43,302 nucleotides of DNA, taken from positions 1-43,302 of the forward strand of contig CAJUNC010000019.1 of assembly GCA_910587695.1 (NCBI GenBank). The letters are read 5' to 3'. Below are positions 33,842-42,267 of the stretch, one piece after another; the stretch's first letter is position 1; every line of letters begins with the position of its first letter. Under the pieces are notes generated by a model. The model saw only the letters and a list, made by a program, of their open reading frames with translations. It made no database searches and was not told where the DNA came from. A program made the position numbers and the translations under genes. This DNA is from an uncultured Lactobacillus sp. (GTDB taxonomy: Bacteria > Bacillota > Bacilli > Lactobacillales > Lactobacillaceae).

Positions 33842-34306
33842 ATGATATCAAAAGCAGTTGCACAATTGCTAAATCAGCGTAAAGAAAAATTTTTGATCCC
33901 GGCTGAGATAGTAGCTAATGTCCAAGAGAATAATAGTCTTGAACATGCATTTTTAGTTTTAAGTAAGGTCAAATATGCCAAGATACCTGTATTAGACCAA
34001 GATCAACACTTCAAGGGACTATTATCGTTGGCAATGATCACTGAGACGATGTTAGGCTTGACTGGGATCGATCCTACACGTTTAGGATCGATCCCAGTCA
34101 AAGATGTGATGCAGACAGATGTTCCAACGATCTGTCCTCCATATGACATGGAAGAGATCTTGCATCTTTTAGTCGATCAGACCTTCCTTGCAGTCGTCGA
34201 TGAAAATGGAGTCTTTACCGGGATCTTGACTCGTCGCGAAGTGATGAAAGCTGTCAATTATTTGGCGCATGATTTAGAAAAAGAATATATGGTCGAAAAA
34301 AGATGA
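33842..34306 (+). CDS. cbpB: c-di-AMP-binding CBS-domain protein CbpB (DarB-like)
   Basis: A 154-residue cytoplasmic protein built of two CBS domains (about 15-75 and 85-145), with MISKAV at the start and KDVMQTDVPTI opening the second domain. It resembles YkuL/DarB/CbpB, which binds cyclic-di-AMP and, when free, stimulates Rel (and pyruvate carboxylase in Bacillus). The start is odd: AAAGGAT at 33814-33820 lies about 21 bases from the ATG, and a stop in frame (33812-33814) rules out an earlier canonical start. It is convergent with an MscS channel gene, another osmotic function. Confidence 0.88.
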   Translation: MISKAVAQLLNQRKEKFLIPAEIVANVQENNSLEHAFLVLSKVKYAKIPVLDQDQHFKGLLSLAMITETMLGLTGIDPTRLGSIPVKDVMQTDVPTICPPYDMEEILHLLVDQTFLAVVDENGVFTGILTRREVMKAVNYLAHDLEKEYMVEKR

Positions 34307-34346
34307 CCAAAAAATGCCCAAACTACAGAGCTGCAGTTTGGGCATT
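34306..34346. terminator. Terminator between cbpB and mscS-like gene
   Basis: AATGCCCAAACT (34313-34324) pairs with AGTTTGGGCATT (34335-34346). On the minus strand it is followed by TTTTTT, so it chiefly ends the channel gene; on the plus strand the T-run (GATTTT) is weak. Confidence 0.82.
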
Positions 34347-34350
34347 GATT

Positions 34351-35262
34351 TTATGCAGTAGTACCTAAATTTAACGGTGAAGTTGGAATATTGAAGCCTT
34401 CATCCTTTAAAGCACGTAAGTAGTTATCCAGTAAAATGCGCTGTACTGTGGCTTGAGCACCATTTTTAGTATAGGCAGTGACCCGAAAAACTAATTCGCC
34501 ACTTGCAAGGGGGACCACCCCTAAGATCGTTGGACCTGTGACGATCTCAGGTAAGTTAGGTACGACTTTTTGATTTACTTGAGCGATGATCTTTTTCATT
34601 TCACTAGCGTCTTTTTTAGGGTCTAAACGAATATCGATCACAGCTTGCATATTATTGCGTGACATGTTGCTAACGACGGTGATACTACGGTTAGGGATGA
34701 AATTTAATGTCCCATCATCACTGATCACTTGCGTTGTACGTAAACCAACAGCGTGGATCTTGCCCGTGATCGCATTTATTTTGACAACATCACCGACAGA
34801 AAATTGTTGTTCGAGCAGGATGAAAAAACCAGTTACAATATCGGTAACAAATCCTTGAGCCCCTAAACCAAGTGCAACACTGACGATCCCGGCCGAAGCC
34901 AATAAGGTGCTAACAGGGATACCTAAGATCGAAAGGATAGCGTAAAAGTAGAAGAACAAAACACAGTAATGAAAGATGTTTTGGGTCAGAGTATAGATCG
35001 TTCCCAAACGCCCGATAGAGTAATTAGAATCCTTTTTCTTGGCGGTAGAAAAACTGCGGGTGATGATTTTTTTCCCAACAGAATGAATGATCAAAAAAAG
35101 CAGTGAGATCAAAATAAGTGAGATAGTCACCATGATGATCTTAGTGATAATGTTATCCCAATTGATATTTTTTATGTAACTGTCTAAGATGCCCGTTTGT
35201 TTGACTACTTGCTTTGAAACGTCAGATGAGAGCGTCTTATCCGTTGTTGCTAATAGGTACAA
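34351..35262 (-). CDS. MscS-family mechanosensitive channel
   Basis: A 303-residue channel that releases solutes during hypo-osmotic shock. Three hydrophobic segments (about 40-65, 90-115 and 120-145) precede the beta and alpha/beta cytoplasmic domains. The pore helix carries the small-residue pattern LASAGIVSVALGLGAQGFV and is followed by GFFILLEQQFSVGDVV, both typical. The start is TTG at 35262 with AAAGGACGG upstream. It is a YkuT-like single copy. Facing cbpB, it fits an osmotic-balance theme with the c-di-AMP genes. Confidence 0.92.
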   Translation of the reverse strand: MYLLATTDKTLSSDVSKQVVKQTGILDSYIKNINWDNIITKIIMVTISLILISLLFLIIHSVGKKIITRSFSTAKKKDSNYSIGRLGTIYTLTQNIFHYCVLFFYFYAILSILGIPVSTLLASAGIVSVALGLGAQGFVTDIVTGFFILLEQQFSVGDVVKINAITGKIHAVGLRTTQVISDDGTLNFIPNRSITVVSNMSRNNMQAVIDIRLDPKKDASEMKKIIAQVNQKVVPNLPEIVTGPTILGVVPLASGELVFRVTAYTKNGAQATVQRILLDNYLRALKDEGFNIPTSPLNLGTTA

Positions 35263-35368
35263 ATAAGATCCGTCCTTTATGTTCAGAATTTATGTACTAA
35301 TGATAGCAAATTTTTTTGAAAAGTGCGAAAGAAGTTTTTGGTTTCAAACGATATTTTTTGCGTAATAA

Positions 35369-35397
35369 TTGCAGTTTTTGTGATTGAATGATATTCT
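35369..35397 (+). promoter_or_regulatory. Promoter of the DUF948/YtxH-like pair
   Basis: TTGCAG (35369-35374), 17-base spacer, TATTCT (35392-35397), about 32 bases before the start codon. Confidence 0.65.
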
Positions 35398-35429
35398 AAA
35401 GACAATGAAGACTTAATGGAGGGTATAAA

Positions 35430-35846
35430 ATGACAATAACGTTTGGACAGATTGCTGGGTTAATTGCAGCGTTAGCATTTTTGATCTTAGTTGTTTTCAT
35501 TTGTACAGTGCTAAAGCATTTAGTGACGACTGTTAAAGAGATGAATAACAGCATTCAGATCTTGACCAAAGACGCTAACAGTATTGCTGGCAATGTGGAT
35601 GAGCTTTTGGTAAAGACTAATATTTTGATGGAAGATGTCAACCACAAAGTAAGCGAATTAGATCCCTTGTTTAAAACCGCAGCTGAACTAAGTGAAAGTG
35701 TATCTGATTTGAACGTAGCAAGTCGTTCAATGGCTGATAAAGTAGTACGTTCAACTGAAAGTGCGGCTAAAACAAGTGCTGCATTGCGTGTTGGTAAAAT
35801 GGCGCTGGGGTTTTACCAACGACACAAACAAAAACAAAGTAAGTAA
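35430..35846 (+). CDS. DUF948 protein (YtxG-like)
   Basis: A 138-residue protein with one N-terminal membrane helix (about 8-30) and a long amphipathic coiled-coil region (about 35-110) of the DUF948 family, with a basic C-terminus. ATGGAGGG precedes the start codon. It forms a two-gene operon with the YtxH-like gene 20 bases on; in Bacillus ytxG and ytxH are also neighbours and belong to the general stress response. Molecular function unknown. Confidence 0.87.
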   Translation: MTITFGQIAGLIAALAFLILVVFICTVLKHLVTTVKEMNNSIQILTKDANSIAGNVDELLVKTNILMEDVNHKVSELDPLFKTAAELSESVSDLNVASRSMADKVVRSTESAAKTSAALRVGKMALGFYQRHKQKQSK

Positions 35847-35866
35847 ACTTTAAGGAGTGGAGTATT

Positions 35867-36340
35867 ATGAGTAAGAAATTGTTAGTTAGTCTTGGAATGC
35901 TTGCAGCTGGTGCAGGTGCAGCTTTGGTCGCTTCAAAGAAGTTGACCGCTGACCAAAAAGATAAATTAGCGATGAAAGTCGATGAGACCGTCTTGAATGG
36001 ACGTGAAAAAGCATTGAAATACAATCAATACTTGCAACAATTCTTGGAAGAAAATGGCGTAGATGACTTAAAAGAAAAAGTTGTCAGCCGAGCTGATGAA
36101 TTCAAGAATGAACAAGCTGTTCAAGATGCTTTGGCTTCATTGAAACAAGCAACTTCTGATTTAAAGGAACGGTTGGAAAACACCAAGGATAAGTTTGATG
36201 ATCTAGCCGAAGATGAATCTTCTGAAGATTGGAATGACGATATCGTGATCGATGGTCGTTCGGCTTTTGGTGAAGCTAAGGATAAGAAAGATCAACCTTA
36301 CGAAAAACCAACTGAAACATTTTATCCACACAATGATTAG
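35867..36340 (+). CDS. YtxH-like protein
   Basis: A 157-residue protein with a short N-terminal hydrophobic, Ala/Gly-rich segment (about 5-24, LLVSLGMLAAGAGAALVASK), then a long charged helical region (about 50-125) and an acidic C-terminus. This is the layout of YtxH-family membrane-anchored proteins. AAGGAGTGG precedes the ATG. It is co-transcribed with the DUF948 gene and ends at a strong terminator facing pepQ. A role in envelope stress is likely only by analogy. Confidence 0.82.
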   Translation: MSKKLLVSLGMLAAGAGAALVASKKLTADQKDKLAMKVDETVLNGREKALKYNQYLQQFLEENGVDDLKEKVVSRADEFKNEQAVQDALASLKQATSDLKERLENTKDKFDDLAEDESSEDWNDDIVIDGRSAFGEAKDKKDQPYEKPTETFYPHND

Positions 36341-36385
36341 AGTACAAAAATAGCGCTCTCATTATCGGAGCGCTATTTTTGTACT
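36341..36385. terminator. Bidirectional terminator, ytxH-like / pepQ
   Basis: Eighteen-base arms beginning AGTACAAAAATAGCGCTC and their perfect complement (36368-36385), one of the longest stems in the window. The T-run is inside the arm. Confidence 0.88.
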
Positions 36386-36393
36386 CTAATTCT

Positions 36394-37494
36394 CTAATCT
36401 AGAGGGATGATTTGAAGTTCTTTGGTCGTATGTGTGAATGGTTCATTACCATCTTTAGTCAAGTAGACACAGTCTTCGATCCGGACTCCAGCAACTCCAG
36501 GAACATAGATCCCAGGTTCGATCGAGAAGCACATGCCAGGTTCAAGGACTAATTCATTTCCTTCCATGATAGATGGAAATTCATGGTCACTTTGACCAAT
36601 ACCATGTCCTAGGCGGTGGATGAAGTATTCACCATAACCGGCTTTTGTGATGATATCACGTGCGATCTTATCTAATTCAAAAGCACGCATCCCAGGTTTA
36701 GCGGCAGCTTGAGCGGCTAATTGTGCTTCTAAGCAGACTTGGTAGATATCTTTTGCTTTATCGCTGACTTTACCAAAAGCAACTGTTCGTGAAGCATCAG
36801 ACATATAGCCCTTGTAATCAACACCTAGATCAAACAAGCAAAGTTCGTTTGGCTTGATAAGATCAGCTTTTGGAGCCCCATGAGGGTCAGCAGCATTGGC
36901 ACCACTTTGAACGATCGTATCAAAACTCATATGCATGATACCATTTTGCTTCATCGTATATTCGATCTCGGCTACAACGTCTTGTTCAGTCCGCTTGGTC
37001 GAAAGAGCCTTAAATCCAGCTTCAAAGGCAACATCAGCCCATTTCCCCGCGGTCTTTAATAGTTCGATCTCGTCTGGTGTCTTAAAAAGCTTTTCATGTT
37101 CGATCACAGGAGAGAGATCACCGGAGAATTCGGCTTGTGGGAAATATTTTCGGAGAGCTTCAAAACGAACCACAGTCAAGTTATCTTTTTCCAAAGCCCA
37201 ATGCTTAGGTGATGCTAATTCTGTGATATGTTCTTTGATCAAAGCATAAGGATCTTCATGATCTAAGTAGCCATAGACAGGGTATTTCCAGCCGGCTTTT
37301 TTGATCGCTTCGACCTCAAGTGCAGGTGCGAATAGGAAAGGATCTTTATCTGGAAAGATAAAGAGTGCTAGTGTCCGTTCAAACGGATCGCTACCAAAGC
37401 CGGTAAAATATTGGATGTTTTTCCAATCACTGATATAAGCAATATCTAAGTTGTTGTCAGCTAACCATGTTTGGACAGTATTAAGATGTGACAT
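36394..37494 (-). CDS. pepQ: Xaa-Pro dipeptidase PepQ
   Basis: Cytoplasmic metallopeptidase that splits dipeptides ending in proline. The 366 residues match lactic acid bacterial PepQ. The N-terminal creatinase-like domain is followed by the pita-bread fold with the five metal ligands in order: Asp in FDLGVDYKG, Asp in MSDASRT, His in HRLGHGIG, Glu in SIEPGIY and Glu in RIEDCV. The longest frame starts at 37542, but AAAGGAAG before the ATG at 37494 decides. TGT-TATAAT (37539-37531) is its promoter. It is divergent from ccpA, the classic arrangement in lactobacilli. Confidence 0.95.
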   Translation of the reverse strand: MSHLNTVQTWLADNNLDIAYISDWKNIQYFTGFGSDPFERTLALFIFPDKDPFLFAPALEVEAIKKAGWKYPVYGYLDHEDPYALIKEHITELASPKHWALEKDNLTVVRFEALRKYFPQAEFSGDLSPVIEHEKLFKTPDEIELLKTAGKWADVAFEAGFKALSTKRTEQDVVAEIEYTMKQNGIMHMSFDTIVQSGANAADPHGAPKADLIKPNELCLFDLGVDYKGYMSDASRTVAFGKVSDKAKDIYQVCLEAQLAAQAAAKPGMRAFELDKIARDIITKAGYGEYFIHRLGHGIGQSDHEFPSIMEGNELVLEPGMCFSIEPGIYVPGVAGVRIEDCVYLTKDGNEPFTHTTKELQIIPLD

Positions 37495-37530
37495 AAAAGC
37501 ACTTCCTTTAATTGTTTTTAAAGCGACTAC

Positions 37531-37539
37531 ATTATAACA
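37531..37539 (-). promoter_or_regulatory. Extended -10 promoter of pepQ
   Basis: Minus strand TGT-TATAAT, 37 bases before the start codon, without a clear -35. Confidence 0.6.
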
Positions 37540-37608
37540 CACTTTTGTAGTAAGTGATGGTTAGATATCTTTGAAAATGAAAATATATGAAAAGAAGCTT
37601 ACAAATTC

Positions 37609-37675
37609 TTGAAACGCTTGCAATCGGTTAAAAACTTTGATAAATTAAATAGGGTCGCAATGAAAACGATTTTGA
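37609..37675 (+). promoter_or_regulatory. ccpA promoter with two cre-like sites
   Basis: TTGCAA (37618-37623), 17 bases, TAAATT (37641-37646). The -35 overlaps a cre-like inverted repeat (TTGAAACGCTTGCAA, 37609-37623), one base shorter than a canonical cre. A second cre-like element, ATGAAAACGATTTTGA (37660-37675), lies just past the expected start and differs from consensus at two positions. Such placement suggests self-repression by CcpA. Confidence 0.5.
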
Positions 37676-37702
37676 AAATAAAATTAGTGAGAGGATAAAA
37701 CC

Positions 37703-38710
37703 ATGGAAAAACAAACAATTACAATCTACGATGTTGCACGTGAAGCTGCCGTTTCAATGGCTACTGTCTCACGGGTCGTTAATGGTAACCCAAATGTTAA
37801 GCCCGCAACACGTAAAAAAGTGCTTGAAGTTATCGATCGTTTGGATTATCGTCCAAATGCGGTCGCTCGTGGCTTGGCAAGTAAAAAGACTACCACAGTC
37901 GGGGTCATCATCCCTGATGTGACAAACGTCTATTTTTCTTCTTTAGCTCGTGGGATCGACGATGTAGCTTCAATGTACAAATATAACATTATTTTAGCTA
38001 ACTCAGATGGCAATCCTCAAAAGGAAGCACAAGTTTTAAATACTTTATTGGCCAAACAAGTTGATGGGATCATCTTTATGGGCAATAATTTGACAGACGA
38101 GTTACGTGCACAATTTGCACGTTCTAAGACACCGATCGTTTTAGCAGGTTCAGTTGATGCTAAAAATGAAGTTGAAAGTGTCCATGTTGACTATGTGGCT
38201 GCGGTCGAAGAAGCTGTAGCTGATCTGATCAATCATGGTAACAAGCGAGTTGCTTTCATTACAGGGCCGATGAGTGATCCGATCAACGGTGAATACCGTT
38301 TGAAGGGTTACAAGAACGTTTTAGCTAAGCATGGCATCGAATATGATCCAGAGCTTGTATTTGAAACAGACTATAGCTATCGTGCAGGTGAAGTTTTATG
38401 GCCTGCCTTGGCATCTGCTAAGGCAACAGCAGCTTTTGTCGGGGATGACGAATTAGCTTGTGGTGTTTTGAATGGGGCTAAAGATGCAGGGGTCAAAGTA
38501 CCAACTGAGTTTGAGATCATTACCAGCAACAATTCCAAGTTGACTGAGATCGTTCGACCACAGCTTTCCTCGATCACCCAACCATTGTATGATATCGGTG
38601 CCGTTTCAATGCGCTTCTTGACTAAGATGATGAATAAAGAAGATATGTCTTCAGATGAAAAGACGATCGAATTACCATACGGCTACATCAAGCGCGCTTC
38701 AACTAAATAA
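37703..38710 (+). CDS. ccpA: Catabolite control protein A
   Basis: LacI-family master regulator of carbon catabolite control; binds cre sites with HPr-Ser-P as cofactor. The 335 residues start with the HTH (TIYDVAREAAVSMATVSRVV, 6-25) and the hinge helix (YRPNAVARGLASKK, about 50-63), followed by a periplasmic-binding-like core. Length and hinge match CcpA, and the divergent pepQ neighbour is the usual context in lactobacilli. GAGAGGA precedes the ATG. It probably regulates itself and many of the sugar genes in this window, although I found few good cre sites. Confidence 0.96.
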   Translation: MEKQTITIYDVAREAAVSMATVSRVVNGNPNVKPATRKKVLEVIDRLDYRPNAVARGLASKKTTTVGVIIPDVTNVYFSSLARGIDDVASMYKYNIILANSDGNPQKEAQVLNTLLAKQVDGIIFMGNNLTDELRAQFARSKTPIVLAGSVDAKNEVESVHVDYVAAVEEAVADLINHGNKRVAFITGPMSDPINGEYRLKGYKNVLAKHGIEYDPELVFETDYSYRAGEVLWPALASAKATAAFVGDDELACGVLNGAKDAGVKVPTEFEIITSNNSKLTEIVRPQLSSITQPLYDIGAVSMRFLTKMMNKEDMSSDEKTIELPYGYIKRASTK

Positions 38711-38718
38711 AACACCTA

Positions 38719-38747
38719 ACGAGCAGGGAGATCCCTTGCTCGTTTTT
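38719..38747 (+). terminator. Terminator after ccpA
   Basis: ACGAGCA pairs with TGCTCGT, with an inner GGG/CCC stem, followed by five Ts. It ends seven bases before the Shine-Dalgarno of the VanZ-like gene, which has no clear promoter of its own, so partial read-through is likely. Confidence 0.8.
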
Positions 38748-38763
38748 GGTCATAAGGAGAAAA

Positions 38764-39294
38764 ATGAAAGCAAACAAAGTATTTAATTGGCAAAATTTAT
38801 GTTTATTTGGAGCAGGGACCATTGTACTTATCTTGTTTATCAGTTCATCAATGCCCTACACTAAACAAACATCAGTCCCATTTTTAGAGCAGCATCTAGC
38901 ACAAAAGCCATTAGAAAACTGGTTGAGCCAAATTTCATTCAGATATGCTGGTAAAGAGATCAGTATTGCAAATATTGGCTATTATAAATTTGTGGAATTT
39001 TTTATCCGCAAAGGGGCTCATTTTGGGACGTATTTTTTATTAGGGGGACTCACCTCTTTAGGACTTGCACACTATTGGCCTAAGTTAGGATACGTAGCGA
39101 TCGTTAGTTGGACGTTAGCGACGCTTTATGCGGGAGCTGATGAGCTCCATCAAATGTTTACTGGTGATCGGACACCACTGATCCAAGATGTGATCTTAGA
39201 TTCATGCGGAGCATTATTAGGGGTCATGTTTGCAGTGTTACTTCTATATAGATCGCAAAAACGGCGAAATAGTTGGGAATCTTGCAACGAATAA
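38764..39294 (+). CDS. VanZ-family membrane protein
   Basis: A 176-residue protein with about four hydrophobic segments and the VanZ signatures RKGAHFGTYFLLG and ADELHQMFTGDRTPLIQDVILDSCG. VanZ gives low-level teicoplanin resistance in enterococci, but most chromosomal homologues have no shown resistance role. AAGGAG at 38754-38759 fixes the ATG at 38764 (the frame opens at 38746); the spacing of four bases is short. It sits between ccpA and yebC. Confidence 0.86.
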   Translation: MKANKVFNWQNLCLFGAGTIVLILFISSSMPYTKQTSVPFLEQHLAQKPLENWLSQISFRYAGKEISIANIGYYKFVEFFIRKGAHFGTYFLLGGLTSLGLAHYWPKLGYVAIVSWTLATLYAGADELHQMFTGDRTPLIQDVILDSCGALLGVMFAVLLLYRSQKRRNSWESCNE

Positions 39295-39310
39295 TATTTT
39301 TTGTTAAAAT
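39282..39310 (+). promoter_or_regulatory. Promoter of the YebC gene
   Basis: TTGCAA (39282-39287), 17-base spacer, TAAAAT (39305-39310) with an upstream TGT (extended -10). The -35 lies within the end of the VanZ-like gene. Confidence 0.7.
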
Positions 39311-39359
39311 ATACACGGCTTATTGCTAAATTTTACTTTTTCGGAAAGAGGTATTAGAA

Positions 39360-40091
39360 ATGTCAGGACATTCAAAATGGCATAACATCCAAGGGCGTAA
39401 AAATGCTCAAGATGCAAAACGTGGAAAAATTTTCCAAAAAATCTCGCGAGATCTATACATGGCTGCAAAGAGTGGCGGTCCTGACCCAGACGCCAACCCA
39501 CAATTGCGCCTTGTAATGGAAAAAGCACGTGCTGCTAACATGCCAAAAGATAACATCAAACGTGCCCTTGATAAAGCTACTGGTGCAAATGGTGCTAACT
39601 ACGAAGAGATCACTTATGAAGGCTATGGCCCAGCTGGGGTGGCTATCTTAGTTCACGCTTTGACAGATAACCGTAACCGGACTGCTTCAGCTGTGCGGAC
39701 TGACTTCAATCGTAATGGCGGTAACTTAGGTGAAACAGGTTCTGTTAGTTTCATGTTTGATCGTAAAGGTTACATTGCGATCGTGCGTGAAGACCTAGAC
39801 GTTGATGAAGATCAAATGTTTGAAGATGTGATCGAAGCAGGTGCTGAAGATCTTCAAACATCTGATGAAGTTTTTGAGATCTATACAGAACCAAAGATCT
39901 TCGAAGATGTACGTGATGCTTTACAGGCTAAGTATGACTTAGATTCAGCTGAGATCACGATGGTACCACAAAATACTGTTCCAGTTCCAGAAGACAAGGT
40001 CGAACAATTACAACGTTTGATCGATCGCCTTGAAGATGAAGATGATGTGTCTGAAGTATTTACTTCAGCTGAATTTCCAGATGAAGACTAA
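39360..40091 (+). CDS. yebC: YebC/PmpR family protein
   Basis: A 243-residue cytoplasmic protein with the family's opening MSGHSKWHNIQGRKNAQDAKRGK and the RAANMPKDNIKRAL and GPAGVAILVHALTDNRNRT stretches, acidic in the C-terminal half. YebC proteins were long annotated as transcription regulators; more recent work assigns YebC-type proteins a role in translation at difficult (for example proline-rich) sequences. AAAGAGG precedes the ATG. It has its own promoter and terminator. Both a YebC I and a YebC II type exist in Firmicutes; I cannot decide which this is. Confidence 0.94.
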   Translation: MSGHSKWHNIQGRKNAQDAKRGKIFQKISRDLYMAAKSGGPDPDANPQLRLVMEKARAANMPKDNIKRALDKATGANGANYEEITYEGYGPAGVAILVHALTDNRNRTASAVRTDFNRNGGNLGETGSVSFMFDRKGYIAIVREDLDVDEDQMFEDVIEAGAEDLQTSDEVFEIYTEPKIFEDVRDALQAKYDLDSAEITMVPQNTVPVPEDKVEQLQRLIDRLEDEDDVSEVFTSAEFPDED

Positions 40092-40100
40092 TTAAACAGT

Positions 40101-40131
40101 GGGTTGCAGTTTTTGCAACCCTTTTATTTTA
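40101..40131 (+). terminator. Terminator after yebC
   Basis: GGGTTGCA pairs with TGCAACCC around a short T loop, then TTTTATTTT. Confidence 0.85.
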
Positions 40132-40171
40132 CATAAAAATCCAGGAATGCCAAGTATTTTAGTGCTATTTA

Positions 40172-40180
40172 TGCTATAAT
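40172..40180 (+). promoter_or_regulatory. Extended -10 promoter of ribokinase gene
   Basis: TGC-TATAAT, identical to the cdaA -10. No good -35. It leaves a leader of about 70 bases. Confidence 0.6.
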
Positions 40181-40257
40181 ATGGACTGTGACTTAAAGAT
40201 TTGAATTTTCAAATTACGTTAAAAGATATGCTAGTAATAAAACTTATGGAGGAAACT

Positions 40258-41184
40258 ATGGTCAATAGAGTAACAGTTTTAGGCAGCTTGAATGTCGATA
40301 ATATCATGCAAGTCAAGCGTCTGCCGTTGCCCGGTGAAACAATGACGATGTCAGCTAAAAAAATTGCAGGAGGAGGCAAGGGTGCTAACCAAGCGATCGC
40401 TGCTGCTCGCTCTGGTGCCCAAACTGCCTTTATCGGTAAAGTAGGATCTGACGAACAGGGACGTCTGATGAAAGGTTACCTCGAAGATGCAAAGATCGAT
40501 GCAACTAGTGTGACGTTAGCAACTGAAGAAACTGGCCAAGCATTTATTTTATTACAAGAAAACGGTGAAAATAGTATTCTCGTCTTAGGCGGTGCTAATC
40601 AAGCGATAACTGATAATGATATTGAAGCTGCCAAGGAAAAGATCACGACAGCAGATTTTTTGATCACTCAGTTTGAAACACCGATCGAAGCTTCGATCAC
40701 GGCTTTTAAATATGCTAAGGAAAATGATGTCGTAACGATCTTGAACCCTGCTCCAGCCAAACGAGTACCGGAAGCTTTGCTTAAAAATGTTGATCTGATC
40801 GTATTAAATGAGACTGAAACAGAATTGTTGACTGAGATCAAGATCGATGCAGAAGAATCTTGGCATAAAGCTGCAGCTAAGTTAGCCAAAATGGGTGTGA
40901 AAAATACGATCATTACTTTAGGAAGTAAGGGTGCTTACTATAAAACAACCACAGCTGAAGGTTTTATCAAGGCTTTTAAAGTCGCTACTTTGGATACGAC
41001 GGCAGCAGGAGATACTTTCTTAGGTGCGCTTAGTTCACAATTGAACAAAGATCTCTCTAACATCGAAGAAGCGATCGTTTTTGCTAGCATGGCTTCAGCC
41101 TTGGCTGTACAAAAATTGGGGGCGATCCCATCGATCCCACAATTGGATGAAGTCAATAACGCTTTAGGTGAAGCGAATTTTTAA
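40258..41184 (+). CDS. rbsK: Ribokinase (PfkB family)
   Basis: Phosphorylates ribose to ribose-5-phosphate. The 308 residues carry the N-terminal GSLNVDNIMQV, the sugar-binding GGKGANQAIAAARSG (PfkB signature 1) and the anion-hole/catalytic DTTAAGDTFLGAL (signature 2) with catalytic Asp. The frame opens at 40201 with TTG, but GGAGG at 40248-40252 and the ATG at 40258 are clearly the start. No rbsD or ribose transporter gene is adjacent; the GRP transporter at 29643 is a possible partner. Another sugar specificity within PfkB is possible. Confidence 0.92.
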   Translation: MVNRVTVLGSLNVDNIMQVKRLPLPGETMTMSAKKIAGGGKGANQAIAAARSGAQTAFIGKVGSDEQGRLMKGYLEDAKIDATSVTLATEETGQAFILLQENGENSILVLGGANQAITDNDIEAAKEKITTADFLITQFETPIEASITAFKYAKENDVVTILNPAPAKRVPEALLKNVDLIVLNETETELLTEIKIDAEESWHKAAAKLAKMGVKNTIITLGSKGAYYKTTTAEGFIKAFKVATLDTTAAGDTFLGALSSQLNKDLSNIEEAIVFASMASALAVQKLGAIPSIPQLDEVNNALGEANF

Positions 41185-41198
41185 TAATAACGACATTT

Positions 41199-41227
41199 GA
41201 TGACTGTTTTGGCAGTCATCTTTTTTT
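41199..41227 (+). terminator. Terminator after rbsK
   Basis: GATGACTG (41199-41206) pairs with CAGTCATC (41213-41220), then seven Ts. Confidence 0.9.
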
Positions 41228-41292
41228 ATCCCAAAATTCAAAAAATATTTTTCCCTGTTTTGCGTATTTATAAAGTGAAGGAGGGATAAAGG

Positions 41293-42267
41293 ATGGAACT
41301 AGCAACGAAACTATTGACGGATGCGGTAGCTGTATCGGCCTTAGATATTTTACTTTTGCCGACAAAAACATGTTATCAAGTTAAGTATTTTATCCGTGAT
41401 CGTTATCTTGTTCAAAGTGAATTGACCTTTGAACAAGCTCAAAAGCTACTGGCCTTTTTTAAGTTTAAAGCGGATATGATGTTAAGCGAGCGTCGGAGGC
41501 CACAGTTAGGTGCGTGGCAACAAAAGATCAAAGATCAGCAGCTGTACCTGCGTTTTTCGACAGTTGGTGATTTTTTAGGTCGTGAATCAATGGTCATTCG
41601 CTTGATATACCCACTAAAAAGCGTCAAATATCACTATTTAGTACCAGAGCAATGGACGATTTTAGAACAAGCATGTCAAAAACGGGGACTAGTTATTTTT
41701 GCTGGCCCGATGGGGTCGGGTAAGACTACGGCAATGTATCAACTGGCTAAAAATCAAAAGCAACAACAGGTAATGTGTATTGAAGATCCGATCGAGATCA
41801 GAGAGGATAGTTTTTTGCAAGTCCAAGTAAATCCAAAAGCTCAAATGGATTATTCGACCTTGCTCAAAGCTGCTTTAAGACACCATCCAGATATCTTTAT
41901 CGTAGGTGAGATCCGTGATCAGCAAACTGCCCGGGCTGTGCTGACAGCTGCTTTAAGTGGGCATCTAGTTTTGAGTACACTACATGCGACTAGTGCTTAT
42001 GGTGTCATCAAGCGCTTAGCCGATCTAGGGATCACACGCTCAGAATTGGAAAGTGTTTTGCAACTGGTCTCATATCAACGTTTGTTGCCACTAAAGTCAA
42101 GGGGCCAAGCGGTCTTATTTGATATCATCCAACAAGCCGAGCTCTTTAGTGCGAATGTGAAGCAAGAAAATAGTGGGATGTCAGCAGATTGGGGGCGCTA
42201 TCTTGAACAAAATGCAACTAAGGGAAAGATTGCTATTGCGACAGCGAAAAAATTTGCACATGGCTAA
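41293..42267 (+). CDS. comGA: Competence pseudopilus ATPase ComGA
   Basis: Secretion-type ATPase that drives assembly of the DNA-uptake pseudopilus. The 324 residues include Walker A GPMGSGKTT (138-146), the Asp box around CIEDPIE, Walker B IFIVGEIRD and the His box LSTLHATSA. It is shorter than GspE/PilB since it lacks the N-terminal domain, as usual for ComGA. AGGAGG precedes the ATG. First gene of the comG operon, overlapping comGB by eight bases. Expression in lactobacilli is usually under the sigma factor ComX; I did not find a clear cin-box before it. Confidence 0.94.
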   Translation: MELATKLLTDAVAVSALDILLLPTKTCYQVKYFIRDRYLVQSELTFEQAQKLLAFFKFKADMMLSERRRPQLGAWQQKIKDQQLYLRFSTVGDFLGRESMVIRLIYPLKSVKYHYLVPEQWTILEQACQKRGLVIFAGPMGSGKTTAMYQLAKNQKQQQVMCIEDPIEIREDSFLQVQVNPKAQMDYSTLLKAALRHHPDIFIVGEIRDQQTARAVLTAALSGHLVLSTLHATSAYGVIKRLADLGITRSELESVLQLVSYQRLLPLKSRGQAVLFDIIQQAELFSANVKQENSGMSADWGRYLEQNATKGKIAIATAKKFAHG

